The notes beneath the pieces were generated by a model. It saw nothing but the letters and a program-made list of their open reading frames with translations. It searched no databases and was not told the DNA's origin. Position numbers and translations under genes: made by a program. A stretch of DNA of 64,000 bases, from positions 1-64,000 of the forward strand of contig JBDTVG010000007.1 of assembly GCA_040007395.1 (NCBI GenBank). The letters are read 5' to 3'. Each line of letters starts with the position of its first letter. Within the stretch, counting starts at the first letter, position 1. Shown here piece after piece: positions 18,891 to 27,862 of this stretch. The DNA is from DATGFK01 sp040007395 (GTDB lineage Bacteria; Chloroflexota; Anaerolineae; Aggregatilineales; UBA2796).

Positions 18891-19925
18891 TCAGAACGCG
18901 CCCGCAACGTGATCCGCAATCGCTGCTGCAACGATTTGGTTGCCGCGTTCAGTAGTATGGTCGAAATCTAAATAAATATCGTAATGATGGCGCTCTGCAT
19001 CAAGGATATGTGTCAGATCGTAGCCATTGGGGAACTGGCGTGTCACAGTTTGCAACACAGGCCACCCCAATGGTAGGGTCAAACGTACTTCAATTGGTGT
19101 GATTTTGGGATTGCTCCACACATAGCGCTCCTCGTCACTTTGCAGCGATTCCGACGATAGTACCGGTTGTAGAAAAGTAAAGAAGAGCGCTCCATGTCTA
19201 GCACACCAGTTCGCCGCTTCTTGCAATCGAGCACGGTAGTTATTGGCGATCTGGTCGGCATCAATAGAGGGAGTACCTACGGCAGCATTGCCAGCTAATG
19301 TACACACAGCCTCAATGATTCCAACTTGAACGTTTTGCAATGACTCGCATATCCTTTGGGGGAATGTGGGATAGCGAGGAAGATTGCCGCTAGCATCACC
19401 GATACCGCCGTAAAATACAACAAGATCGCCAGTGGTTAAGGGTTGTTCTTTGAGGATGACAATCTGCTGTCGTGCATTTGTACCAGAGGTTCCAAGATTG
19501 ACGACTTTATAATCTGTGAGTTGGGTTTGCAGGTAGCTGGCAATGGTATATTCATCAGGCACTTCACCGTTAAGTGTCGTGCTGGTTCCTATCATATATA
19601 GAGTATGCGATGCGTGGGCGGGTTGCCCGACAGTACGTCGTATACGCCCATCGTGGTTAAAATACTGACCATGAAAAGTCGATACTGTCAATCCACTCTC
19701 ATCAAAATGTTGTGATGCGCCCCATGCCATTTGCTCGGCGCGGAATGCCGCCCCAAAATACGTCGAGTCGCGATAAGCAGCGGCATGTTGGCGGTAGGTA
19801 TAGATCGGCTCCGGCGTGTTAAGCAATAACCAGATCCTTGCCCCAATTTCAATAACGACAATCGCCAATGCCAGCATAGCGGCAAAGACGATCCTGCGTT
19901 GGGCGCGACGGCGGCGTGGGAGCAT
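18891..19925 (-). CDS. Membrane-anchored SGNH/GDSL-like esterase
   Basis: A 344-residue protein with a basic N-terminus (MLPRRRRAQRR) and one membrane anchor (about 12-35); the rest is extracytoplasmic. Ser115 in MIGTSTTLNG is at the place of the GDS block, and Asp320/His323 in LDFDHTTERGNQIV matches the C-terminal DxxH block, so the catalytic dyad is present; the consensus GDS is weakened to GTS. Such enzymes deacylate or acetylate surface polysaccharide. The start chosen has GAGGT four bases upstream; a GTG at 19976 with AGGTG upstream would add 17 residues. Nearby GT-C genes fit a role in envelope glycans. Confidence 0.75.
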   Translation of the reverse strand: MLPRRRRAQRRIVFAAMLALAIVVIEIGARIWLLLNTPEPIYTYRQHAAAYRDSTYFGAAFRAEQMAWGASQHFDESGLTVSTFHGQYFNHDGRIRRTVGQPAHASHTLYMIGTSTTLNGEVPDEYTIASYLQTQLTDYKVVNLGTSGTNARQQIVILKEQPLTTGDLVVFYGGIGDASGNLPRYPTFPQRICESLQNVQVGIIEAVCTLAGNAAVGTPSIDADQIANNYRARLQEAANWCARHGALFFTFLQPVLSSESLQSDEERYVWSNPKITPIEVRLTLPLGWPVLQTVTRQFPNGYDLTHILDAERHHYDIYLDFDHTTERGNQIVAAAIADHVAGAF

Positions 19926-20177
19926 GTGAACCTCGTAGATGATATAACAAACTTCTGAATATACAGAAAAAGCCACAATACACCTACCTAAAACCTATGT
20001 CAACTTGGCGCTTTTGTCTGTGATGAAAATGTGAGATGCGCCCAAAGTGTTACATGGTACAGCTCTAGACTAAAATATCCCTATTCATTGAGTTCTCGGT
20101 AAATGTTTGGTTGGCAAAGTTCAGCAGACCCGACTACGATTTACGCAGAGAAAAAGAGAAAATCGAAAAGGGATAAA

Positions 20178-20609
20178 ATGGCAGACCTAAATTTGGACGA
20201 AAACGCACGCCTTGAGGTTATCCTCCACTCGCCCGTGATCGCGATTGTGGGGCGTTCCAACGATCACTACTACAGCAGCTATCAGGTGGGCGAATATCTC
20301 GAAAAGCACGGCTTCACGGTGTATAACGTCAATCCAAACGTAGACGAGATTGACGGAGAACCTAGCTACGACTCACTGAAAGATGTGCCAGAGCCTATCG
20401 ATATTGTAGATGTGTTCCGCCGTCCCGAACATCTGTCGGGCATTGTGGACGAGGCCATTGCAGTCGGGGCAAAAACCGTATGGGGACAGCTTGAAGTTGA
20501 GGACGAGGAAGCCAGACGCAAAGCACTTGCCGCTGGATTAAACGTGGCTATGAATCTGTGTCTGCGTACCGAACACGAGCGCTTAGTATCTCATCCGTTT
20601 AAGGGGTAA
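20178..20609 (+). CDS. CoA-binding domain protein (YccU-like)
   Basis: A 143-residue protein made of one Rossmann-type CoA-binding domain (CoA_binding_2): SPVIAIVGRSNDHYYSSYQV, VYNVNPN, then a C-terminal NLCLRTEH segment typical of the family. The members bind CoA or acyl-CoA but their biochemical role is unknown. The ATG at 20178 is preceded by AAAGGG; an in-frame upstream ATG at 20103 would add a basic unstructured 25 residues and is less likely. Only seven bases separate it from the cyclase-family gene, so the two are one operon. Confidence 0.85.
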   Translation: MADLNLDENARLEVILHSPVIAIVGRSNDHYYSSYQVGEYLEKHGFTVYNVNPNVDEIDGEPSYDSLKDVPEPIDIVDVFRRPEHLSGIVDEAIAVGAKTVWGQLEVEDEEARRKALAAGLNVAMNLCLRTEHERLVSHPFKG

Positions 20610-20616
20610 ACAACCA

Positions 20617-21513
20617 GTGGATAAACGAGTAAAATTCGATTTCCAGATTGGCTTCATGAACCGTGGTAGCATTCAGGGGCAAGATTTCCGGCTGGACATT
20701 GATGGCGATGACATCAGCGATCAAGCGTTGGCGGACACTATCGTCGCGGATATGCGGTTGTTGATGGTTGGCAGCGTGCGGATCTTGAACAAGACGATTA
20801 TCACGGAGCCGCACAAACGTGACTCCGCCAGCCGTTTGCAATCGGGCGTGCAGTTGGTGGATTGCAGCCATATCGTCGAAGATGGCATGATCACCTATAA
20901 GGGTATTCCCGCGCCGATCATCTGCGATTATCTGAGCCGTGAAGAGTCCCGAAAACGCTATGCGCCGGGGACAGAATTTCACATCGGCAAGATCGAACTG
21001 GTAGCGAATACCGGAACCTATCTGGACAGCCCCTTTCATCGCTATGCCGACGGCAAGGATTTGTCGGAACTGCCGCTGACTTCATTGGCGAATCTCGATG
21101 GGCTGGTGATTCGGGTGGTGGCGCGTCCCGAACGGGCGATCACTCGTGCCGACTTCGAAGCGGTTGCAGGGGTTGATATTCGAGGCAAAGCGGTACTGGT
21201 TCACACGGGCTGGGATAGCCATTGGCGTACCGATCAATATTTCGAGAATCACCCGTACCTGACCGCCGATGCCGCCGAATTTCTGGTCGAGTCCGGCGCG
21301 AAACTGGTCGGCATCGACTCATACAATATTGATAGCGTCGATACAGGGGAACGTCCAGTTCACAGTATATTGCTCGGCGCGGACATCCCGATTGCCGAAC
21401 ACCTTTGCGGGTTGGCGCACGTCCCGGATAGCAATTTTAAGTTTTTCGCCGTCCCTGTCAAAGTCAAGGGCATGGGTACGTTTCCTATTCGTGCCTTCGC
21501 CATTGCCGAGTAA
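20617..21513 (+). CDS. Cyclase-family metal hydrolase (kynurenine formamidase-like) with extra N-terminal domain
   Basis: A 298-residue protein starting at GTG. Residues about 75-298 are the cyclase fold (Pfam Cyclase) that includes kynurenine formamidase and isatin hydrolase. The metal motif HxGTHxDxPxH appears as NTGTYLDSPFH: Asp137 and His141 are kept, while the two other His are Asn131 and Tyr135; this variant occurs as a subgroup of the family. Residues 1-70 form an additional domain I do not recognise. The partner gene is a CoA-binding protein seven bases upstream. Substrate is unknown; amide or ester hydrolysis is inferred from the fold. Confidence 0.8.
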   Translation: MDKRVKFDFQIGFMNRGSIQGQDFRLDIDGDDISDQALADTIVADMRLLMVGSVRILNKTIITEPHKRDSASRLQSGVQLVDCSHIVEDGMITYKGIPAPIICDYLSREESRKRYAPGTEFHIGKIELVANTGTYLDSPFHRYADGKDLSELPLTSLANLDGLVIRVVARPERAITRADFEAVAGVDIRGKAVLVHTGWDSHWRTDQYFENHPYLTADAAEFLVESGAKLVGIDSYNIDSVDTGERPVHSILLGADIPIAEHLCGLAHVPDSNFKFFAVPVKVKGMGTFPIRAFAIAE

Positions 21514-21515
21514 TT

Positions 21516-21550
21516 GCCCTCACCCCAACCCCTCTCCCAAAGGAGAGGGG
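21516..21550. repeat. Family A half element
   Basis: GCCCTCACCCC followed by the hairpin CCCTCTCC-CAAA-GGAGAGGG directly after the cyclase gene stop. It may also serve as a transcript end. Confidence 0.65.
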
Positions 21551-21643
21551 CGCAAATTGTACTCTTGAAAGTCTTTTGCCATGTGGGAGAGAATGCGGGA
21601 CGATACAAGAGAATAGGCGTGAATAGAGAGGGGATTAACCGAT

Positions 21644-22501
21644 ATGCGGCATAAGTTACCTTACCTAACCCTGATCCTCATCGTGGCAGTCTACGTAATA
21701 GGCACAGCGCCACTCACCGCCAGCGCCGCAACCACACGACGACTAGCCATCACCAACTATCATCTGACGGCTACATTCAATCGCACGCCCTTTAGCACGT
21801 CGGCATTACCCGGTGTGGTGGAATATAGCAACGTAGACATTAATCCCAATGGACAGATTACCGTTTATGTAGGCACTCGCCAGCCAAGCACAGATAAGAA
21901 ACAGACTTTTTATAATACTCAAATCATTCTGCAACCGAACCTCATAAATGGACAGATTAGTTGCCCCATCGTCAAAGTTTTTATCGATACGAGATCCGCT
22001 GCGCGGCGCGTGATCCCGCCATCTGAGTACGGCGACCTGAACGGCAATGAATATTGCAACCGCATGTTTACCCCGTTTATATCTTCACAAGGCGAGAATG
22101 TGACGGTTACAGGGCTAGTTTTAGACAGGAGTATTGTATACGTAAGCATCAATGGTGCGCTACGTGATGATGCGCCGCATCCGGTTGTTGTGGCGGGTTG
22201 CCGATTTGCCTTTGGAACAGGATACTATTCAGCAGCTTATAATCTACGCAGCGGTTCTGGGTTGCAATACCCGGTGCTAACTGTATTGCAACCCAGTGAC
22301 GAGGCGTATCATGTGCTAGGCTGGAAGACACATTGGGTCAAGATTAATGCCAATGGGGTGATTGGCTGGGTGACTGAACGGGCTGGATATGGCGTGGATG
22401 ATACTTGTTTGGCAAAACCGCCCGAAAGTGACACTGCGTGGCAATTGGTCGATTCGAGCAGTGACTACGATTCAGTATTCTTTTGGGAGCGCCGACAGTA
22501 A
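21644..22501 (+). CDS. Secreted protein with C-terminal SH3b domain
   Basis: A 285-residue exported protein. Residues 1-29 are a signal peptide (hydrophobic core LTLILIVAVYVIG, then TASAA for signal peptidase I). The central 160 residues are beta-rich and unrecognised. Residues about 196-250 are a bacterial SH3 domain (YNLRSGSGLQYPVL, GWVTERAGY), a fold often binding peptidoglycan or surface glycans. Two or more Cys pairs may form disulfides. No lipobox is present. Role in the envelope is inferred. Confidence 0.8.
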   Translation: MRHKLPYLTLILIVAVYVIGTAPLTASAATTRRLAITNYHLTATFNRTPFSTSALPGVVEYSNVDINPNGQITVYVGTRQPSTDKKQTFYNTQIILQPNLINGQISCPIVKVFIDTRSAARRVIPPSEYGDLNGNEYCNRMFTPFISSQGENVTVTGLVLDRSIVYVSINGALRDDAPHPVVVAGCRFAFGTGYYSAAYNLRSGSGLQYPVLTVLQPSDEAYHVLGWKTHWVKINANGVIGWVTERAGYGVDDTCLAKPPESDTAWQLVDSSSDYDSVFFWERRQ

Positions 22502-22560
22502 TCGCTTACGTGCCTTGCGCTCCCATTTTACGCCGTCATCGTATAAAGGTGAGGACTATA

Positions 22561-23721
22561 TTACGAACCGGGGAGTGGATTCGGCGCGGCGGGCAGTCGC
22601 CGGATAACGCTGGCAAGGTGACTGGCGGCTCTGGCGTGTCCACGTGCGTTGGGGTGTACGCCATCGTTAAAATCTGAACTGCTCAGCCAACCGAGCGTAT
22701 CCACATAAATCACGCGCTTGTCGCCAGCCGCACGCCGCGCCGCTACTGCCGCCGCGATCTCCTTCGGGTAGACCCGCTGTGCGCCGCTGTCTAACCCAAA
22801 AGGTTGCAGCGCCACAATCGCCGCGCCGGGATTAAACTGGCGTACCTCTGCCAGCAAATTGATGTACGCTCCCTGAAATTGATCGGCGGGCGTATTGCCG
22901 GGTGGGGTCATATCGTTCGTTCCCACATTGACCACGATCACTTCGGGCTGCCATGCTGCCCAATTGTTCCCGTTATTCCCTTCGCGGTCTATAAACGGAT
23001 AGTAGGCAGGGATGGTTTTGGTCTGCCCCGGCCCCAAGCCGAAGTTGTGAACCAACCCCAACCCCGTAATCGCGATCAACCGGACTTCCGCGTTAAGCTG
23101 ATCGCCTGCCAGCCAACCATAGCTGGCTTTGGCATCGTGGTCTTCCCACACTTCGTAGGAAGCCAGCCCATAAATCCTGAAGCCTGCCGAGATCGAATCG
23201 CCAACGATCTCGATTTTGTGAGGTGGCACGCCTGCTGGCTGGAGCGTACCGAACTTCTCTAGCAAAATGCCGTTGAAAAACAAGCGTCCTTCGCTGGCTT
23301 TGACAACATCCAGTGTATGGGTGTTGCTGTCACCGGGAACGACCAGCGGCAGATCGCTGGTTGTGCCAGCGCCCACTGGCAACCGTCGCCAAGTGCCACG
23401 ATCCACCCGATACCAAATCGCCTTCGCCATGCCCTTTGATGAGGTTTCCCAGAAATCATCGGCAAAGAAGCGCAGGGTCACATGTGGGCTACCACTGTAG
23501 GCAACCCGCAACCCCGTACCGGGCCACGTCCATAAGCTACTGTCACGGCGTTCTACCCGCCCAAAGTAATAAAAGGCCGGATCTGCCGCGTTGACGAATT
23601 TCTTCTGATTGTCGTCACCTTGCGCCTGAGTCCAGTGTGCAGAACCTAACAGCAGCAGACAAATAAGCAGACAGAATAATAGCAAAACCGATATGCGTTT
23701 GTGGCTAGCTTGTCGCAGCAT
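22561..23721 (-). CDS. Secreted SGNH esterase, carbohydrate esterase family 2-like
   Basis: A 386-residue exported esterase. Residues 1-34 are a signal peptide ending AQ. Residues about 42-165 form a beta-sandwich (FGRVERRD, WPGTGLRV) and residues 168-386 the SGNH hydrolase: block I GDSISAG with Ser176, block III GTND with Asn269, and block V DGVHPN with Asp353 and His356. This two-domain order is that of CE2 acetyl esterases, which remove acetyl groups from xylan or glucomannan. The start at 23721 is chosen because it yields the signal peptide and has AGGA five bases upstream; a longer frame reaches to 23880 without signal features. Confidence 0.85.
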   Translation of the reverse strand: MLRQASHKRISVLLLFCLLICLLLLGSAHWTQAQGDDNQKKFVNAADPAFYYFGRVERRDSSLWTWPGTGLRVAYSGSPHVTLRFFADDFWETSSKGMAKAIWYRVDRGTWRRLPVGAGTTSDLPLVVPGDSNTHTLDVVKASEGRLFFNGILLEKFGTLQPAGVPPHKIEIVGDSISAGFRIYGLASYEVWEDHDAKASYGWLAGDQLNAEVRLIAITGLGLVHNFGLGPGQTKTIPAYYPFIDREGNNGNNWAAWQPEVIVVNVGTNDMTPPGNTPADQFQGAYINLLAEVRQFNPGAAIVALQPFGLDSGAQRVYPKEIAAAVAARRAAGDKRVIYVDTLGWLSSSDFNDGVHPNARGHARAASHLASVIRRLPAAPNPLPGS

Positions 23722-23886
23722 AAATTCCTGTCCATTCGCTATCGTGAAATTGATCTTATCAGCGCATTCTAGCTTAAACGGGCAGGTTTTGGGAAGTTTA
23801 GAGCCGCCGTTGCGCTTTACCTTCGGTAGCGGCGTTCGGTTCGGGCGCAATGTCTTACCCGCGGGTAACAACTCAGCCAAACTGAC

Positions 23887-24603
23887 CTATTGGCTCGGCG
23901 TCCAAATTGGGTCATGATCATAAGTATCCACTGGAGTGACTACGCAGGCAGCCGAGCCATCTGTTTGAACAATCATAAGATATTTTCCTGCGTGATATTT
24001 CTCAAGAAAAAAGGCGATGTAATGTCCATCAGGTGACCATGCTGGCCTATGTGTACTGTCGAAGGAACCCCGGTCAGGGTTTGCAGATTGCAAGAAGAAA
24101 TAAATGCGCTTAACATTTGCACCGTCAAAATTTGCTGTATAGATTTCGGCTGCCGCACTACCAATATCGGGATACCCGTCCGAACCATGTGTACCAAAAG
24201 CTATCTGGTCTCCTGATGGAGACCAAGAAAAATCCGTTACAAGAACATACTGGGGCGGGCGTGTTTGAGTGACTGGCGCATAATCGTCAGTGCGAAGAAA
24301 AGCGACATGTTGTCCGTTGGGAGATGGATTCTGGTTAAACGAATTGTTGTATACGATATTACCCTTCAACGGTTCCGCATGTGAGCCATCAGCATCCATA
24401 ATAACGTTACCCAAAGCAATGCGATATGGATATCGGGCAAGGTCAGCACGCAGTGCTTCGGTGCAGGGTGTTTCCGTCTGAAAATATTGCTGTAATGAGA
24501 TACCCACATAAAACAGGATTATGGCGATAATCGCTAAAAATGTGCCGTACCGCCAGATACGATTGGTATAGACTTTCTGAAACTTTTGCTTTATCGTCAA
24601 CAT
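23887..24603 (-). CDS. Membrane-anchored PD40 (TolB-like beta-propeller) protein
   Basis: A 238-residue protein with one membrane anchor (about residues 20-40) and an outside domain built from PD40/WD40-like repeats: PSPNGQHVAFLR, WSPSGDQIAFGT, WSPDGHYIAFF and a final IWTPSQ. With about four blades it is short for a closed propeller and may be a partial or degenerate one. The IS66-type transposase gene ends 54 bases upstream of its start, so its natural promoter may have been displaced. Confidence 0.75.
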   Translation of the reverse strand: MLTIKQKFQKVYTNRIWRYGTFLAIIAIILFYVGISLQQYFQTETPCTEALRADLARYPYRIALGNVIMDADGSHAEPLKGNIVYNNSFNQNPSPNGQHVAFLRTDDYAPVTQTRPPQYVLVTDFSWSPSGDQIAFGTHGSDGYPDIGSAAAEIYTANFDGANVKRIYFFLQSANPDRGSFDSTHRPAWSPDGHYIAFFLEKYHAGKYLMIVQTDGSAACVVTPVDTYDHDPIWTPSQ

Positions 24604-24646
24604 GCTGGACGTGACTTGAGCCTCTTTATGCTGATCCTTATCCCTA

Positions 24647-24666
24647 AACTGAGTGTCTACTCAGTT
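24647..24666. other. Perfect hairpin at the transposase stop
   Basis: AACTGAGT and ACTCAGTT (eight bases each, four-base loop) straddle the transposase stop codon. No T-run follows on the minus strand, so it is not a standard terminator; it could be part of the insertion sequence end. Confidence 0.4.
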
Positions 24667-26138
24667 GCCTGAACCGGGATGAAAGCGGGCAAATAGGGAG
24701 TACCTCTTAACGCATGAAATAGCACATCTAGGACACACTGACCATTCTTGCGAGCCGTCGAGATGTAGCTTCTGATTTGGCAAAAGGCGTTCGCACCATT
24801 GATACTGCGAAATCCACCAGATACCTTTTGTTGTACCTTGACCATGCGAATATCGCGTTCAGCCAAGTTGTTGTCAAAAGGTACCGAAAAATCATACAGA
24901 AAAGCCAATACTTTGTCTTTATGACTGATAAGCCGATCTAGCAAATTACGGGCAGGGGATTGTTTAAGCCGCCCGCGCTGATTGGGTCGTCGGACTGGCG
25001 GGGGATTGGCTTGTACGCCGTCTTCGATAATCAAATTGTAACACTGCTCGAAAGCGGCCAGTTGCAGTTTAGATAGGGTTGATTGGCCTTGACTTTTGGC
25101 CTCATCGACCTTTTCCTTCATATTAAGCAGCAAATCGAGAAAATCCGTTGCCCATGCTTGCGCCTGGCGCTCAATGAGAAATATCAGTTCCCTCACCAGA
25201 TGGGCATTGCATAAGCCGTGTTTGGCAGCCAGATAGGTCAGGTATGGCAGCCACGCATCATGAATACTCCAACCCGTTCGCTTGGGCAGTATCCCAATGG
25301 CCTCTGTCGCGTCCCCACCGCGTTTCGGATGGATTTCATAGTACGTGACCTGTTCGGTACTGGCCGAGTGCAGCCACACCAACTTGCCGTTCACACGAGC
25401 GCCCGTCTCGTCAAAGTGGACGGGGGCTTCCGTCTCTGTCAAGAATACTTTGACCAGTTCATTACTCGATGCGACCTGTTCCGCAACCTCACTTGCGGCC
25501 GCATACACTGTCCCGTCGGAAACAGGTTGTTGATACAATTCGCTCATGATTTCAGCAGTGCGTTCCAGCGGAATAAAGTGGTACACATTGAAGAATACCA
25601 TCTGCGCCCGAAAACGCGGCCCGTACTGCGTCGGTTGGCTCACTTCCGCCGGAAATTCGGCATGAGTAGCCTGTCCACACACCGGACACCGCTTCATCTC
25701 AGCTTGATGTTCGGTCACCTCCAACGCCACTTCTGGCAAGTCAAACACTTGCCGCTTTTCAACTTTAGTCACCTCAACCTCAGTCAAATTCGTATGACAG
25801 TTTTGGCATTCAATGACTGGATATACTTTGATATGGCAAGGGCTAGCCTCTGGCTCTAATCGATACCCAATATGCCCCACCTGCCCGCCGCTTGGTTTGC
25901 CACTTCGCTCTCGTCTACTCTTTGGTACTCGTTTTTCAAAGCCATCGCTCGATGGCGGTTTGCTGCTGTTTTGGCTGTTCTTGGCGATTTGATCTTCCAT
26001 TTTTTGGAGCCGCGCTTCCAAATCACGGATTATTCCTGTTTGTCTCTCAAACAGCGCTTGTACTGCCACTTTCCCCTGCTCGCAGGCAGCGTCTATTTCA
26101 TCATGTGTGGCTAACTTTGTAGGTTTCATAGCCACCAT
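24657..26138 (-). CDS. IS66-family transposase
   Basis: A 493-residue transposase of full length. The N-terminus has a coiled coil with the IS66 leader NSQNSSKPPSSDG (54-66) and GQVGH; a zinc finger is formed by Cys111/Cys114 and Cys151/Cys154. The DDE catalytic residues are Asp243 (HFDETG), Asp294 (IHDAW) and Glu428 (NNLAERDIR). No frameshift or stop breaks it, so it should be active. It is a cut-and-paste transposase acting on the element ends. Confidence 0.95.
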   Translation of the reverse strand: MVAMKPTKLATHDEIDAACEQGKVAVQALFERQTGIIRDLEARLQKMEDQIAKNSQNSSKPPSSDGFEKRVPKSRRERSGKPSGGQVGHIGYRLEPEASPCHIKVYPVIECQNCHTNLTEVEVTKVEKRQVFDLPEVALEVTEHQAEMKRCPVCGQATHAEFPAEVSQPTQYGPRFRAQMVFFNVYHFIPLERTAEIMSELYQQPVSDGTVYAAASEVAEQVASSNELVKVFLTETEAPVHFDETGARVNGKLVWLHSASTEQVTYYEIHPKRGGDATEAIGILPKRTGWSIHDAWLPYLTYLAAKHGLCNAHLVRELIFLIERQAQAWATDFLDLLLNMKEKVDEAKSQGQSTLSKLQLAAFEQCYNLIIEDGVQANPPPVRRPNQRGRLKQSPARNLLDRLISHKDKVLAFLYDFSVPFDNNLAERDIRMVKVQQKVSGGFRSINGANAFCQIRSYISTARKNGQCVLDVLFHALRGTPYLPAFIPVQATE

Positions 26139-26266
26139 TATCCATCCCTATCGCTTGAGGTCAAGTCATTTTCTACATCAGGTTTACCTGCTATGGGGCT
26201 AAGCAGTTACACCCGCGGTAAGTATGTTTGCCCAGCCAGCGAGAATCTTGTCCGTAGACCGCTAAC

Positions 26267-26776
26267 TCACCACTCACCGGCATAGCGAATATCGTAAGGC
26301 ACGGTGATTTTTTCTACCCCGACCCGTCTTAGCTCGACAAGCTGGCGCATGTGCAGATTGTCATGCGCCACCCAAGAACCCAGCAGGTCGCCAGCTTTCC
26401 TTTCACCATAGGGCGATATATGGCTGGCATTCCAATTTGCCGATTCCAGACCCTTCAGGAAGACTAATGATTTAGCACGCTCTGCCAGAAAGTCGTTTAG
26501 TGATTGCTCAAGATCGCGCTCGTTGTACTTCCGTTCTGTGACCCAAGCGTCTGGATGAATCGGAGGCCATTCCTCGCCGGGACGGTTCAGCGTGAGATCG
26601 ACGCGCAGTCGAAAGTCATCGCGTTCCTCATCGACTAGATGACAGACAACCTCAAGGATCGACCATGACTCAGGCGTTGGCTTGACCTGTGCCTCGGCCT
26701 GCGTGATACCCATGACGAGTGCGCGGATTATTTCCGCGCCGTGCGCTAGATCTTGATAAAGCGTTTCAAAGTCCAT
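26267..26776 (-). CDS. DinB-family putative metal-dependent enzyme
   Basis: A 169-residue four-helix protein of the DinB/YfiT superfamily. The three metal-binding His are His46 (VCHLVDEE), His138 and His142 (WVAHDNLHMRQL). Superfamily members are thiol-dependent transferases using mycothiol or bacillithiol, or are unknown. The start used has GAGGG nine bases upstream; a TTG seven codons earlier is less likely. A second DinB protein is encoded at 32019. Confidence 0.85.
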   Translation of the reverse strand: MDFETLYQDLAHGAEIIRALVMGITQAEAQVKPTPESWSILEVVCHLVDEERDDFRLRVDLTLNRPGEEWPPIHPDAWVTERKYNERDLEQSLNDFLAERAKSLVFLKGLESANWNASHISPYGERKAGDLLGSWVAHDNLHMRQLVELRRVGVEKITVPYDIRYAGEW

Positions 26777-26878
26777 GTGCATATCCCTCGATAACAATAG
26801 AGGGCAAAATATACCACGCCCCCAAGTCTATGACTGCATTAACGTGAATTCGGGCAAGGCAAGTATGGCTTTTGTGGG

Positions 26879-27502
26879 CTACCCGTTTTGATCGTCCAAT
26901 GGTTCATCCAACCCGTTAAGCTGAATATGGAGCGCGGCTACGACTCGCGCCAGATCGGCTAGCTCCTGCCGATGCGCGTCGGCACTTCTGATCATCGCTT
27001 CATGGGCTTCCCGCGCCAGTTCGCGATCCGCGTCCTGCATTTTTTCCATCCGCATAATCAGCATCGTTTGAATAGAATCTAGCGACACACTCATATTTTG
27101 CAGCACCTCACGATGAATTTCGTTGAGGTGGTCGTGGATCTGCTGGATAGCTTCGTGGTCGGCCTGAGAGCGTGCGTCATTACGTGCTTCATGCGCTCTG
27201 GCGATCTCCTCACGCCGACGGCTCGCGATTCGGCTGCGTGTTTCGCCAATCGTTGAATACAATAAAACGGTGCTGCTCACCACCACCGACATAACATTGA
27301 GATAGCCATTGGCTGCAAAGCCAAACGCCGTGTTATCGGCAAACATGATCAGCGGAATAAGCAGCAGCAGGGTCGCCAAAATCGTGACTCGGTTGGTTAG
27401 GAAGCGTACCGGGTAAGGCAGCACATATTTATCAAGAAATATATTTATGTGGTGCATCACACCATCGGGCGCGGCTAAAGGAACAGAGGGAATGGCAGAC
27501 AT
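26879..27502 (-). CDS. Two-TM membrane protein with long cytoplasmic coiled coil
   Basis: A 207-residue protein with two membrane segments (about 39-55 and 66-84) followed by about 110 residues of charged helix (Ala, Glu, Arg, Asp-rich heptads) likely to form a coiled coil. The layout resembles DUF1003 or low-affinity iron permease-type proteins but their signature residues are not clear. GGAG is well placed before the ATG. Function unknown. Confidence 0.65.
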   Translation of the reverse strand: MSAIPSVPLAAPDGVMHHINIFLDKYVLPYPVRFLTNRVTILATLLLLIPLIMFADNTAFGFAANGYLNVMSVVVSSTVLLYSTIGETRSRIASRRREEIARAHEARNDARSQADHEAIQQIHDHLNEIHREVLQNMSVSLDSIQTMLIMRMEKMQDADRELAREAHEAMIRSADAHRQELADLARVVAALHIQLNGLDEPLDDQNG

Positions 27503-27797
27503 CGTTATTCTCCAGTGTGTGGGTTATTGGCAAGGATGCGTGCATTGTCCTAAGTGACCAATACCAATGGGTAAAAAAATGATTGCTCATGGAACAGACT
27601 CAAGCCTAGTGAGATTTTGCGGGCGAGATGCCCTCAAAAATAGGGGTTTATATTGGGTTCTCAGTGAGGAGTGGTGCAAGGTTGCTTACGAGTCATAGGA
27701 ATGGCATATCGTAAAGAAACCATTTAGCCTACTTTCTTAAACTAATGATAGGCATTACAAAGATCTCACAATATTGCCGAAAATGAATTTTGTAAAG
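27503..27797. other. Gene-free AT-rich stretch between divergent genes
   Basis: This stretch lies between a minus-strand and a plus-strand gene. Apart from the promoter just after it, I see no open frame, repeat or hairpin of note. Confidence 0.5.
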
Positions 27798-27825
27798 TTG
27801 ACATTGCATGAATTAAGCATAAACT
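27798..27825 (+). promoter_or_regulatory. Promoter of the cytochrome P450 gene
   Basis: A perfect TTGACA (27798-27803) and TAAACT (27820-27825) are 16 bases apart, 38 bases before the ATG. Confidence 0.6.
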
Positions 27826-27862
27826 AATCATATTGCACTAATACAGCACTGATGAGGTGAAA

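Larger units (their letters stand above)
24612..26168 (-). mobile_element. IS66-family insertion sequence (probable extent)
   Basis: The element carries one transposase gene. Candidate ends are TGACTTGAGCCTC at 24612-24624 and its near inverse at 26157-26168 (one gap in 13 positions). No 8-base target duplication is visible, and the ends lack the GTAA start usual in IS66, so the boundaries are uncertain. No tnpA or tnpB accessory genes are present, as in the ISBst12 subgroup. Confidence 0.6.

Noticed and set aside
26169..26266. GTAA-type ends of the IS66 element at GTAAGTATG near 26219
   Set aside because: The orientation is wrong for a right end, and no partner exists on the left side.
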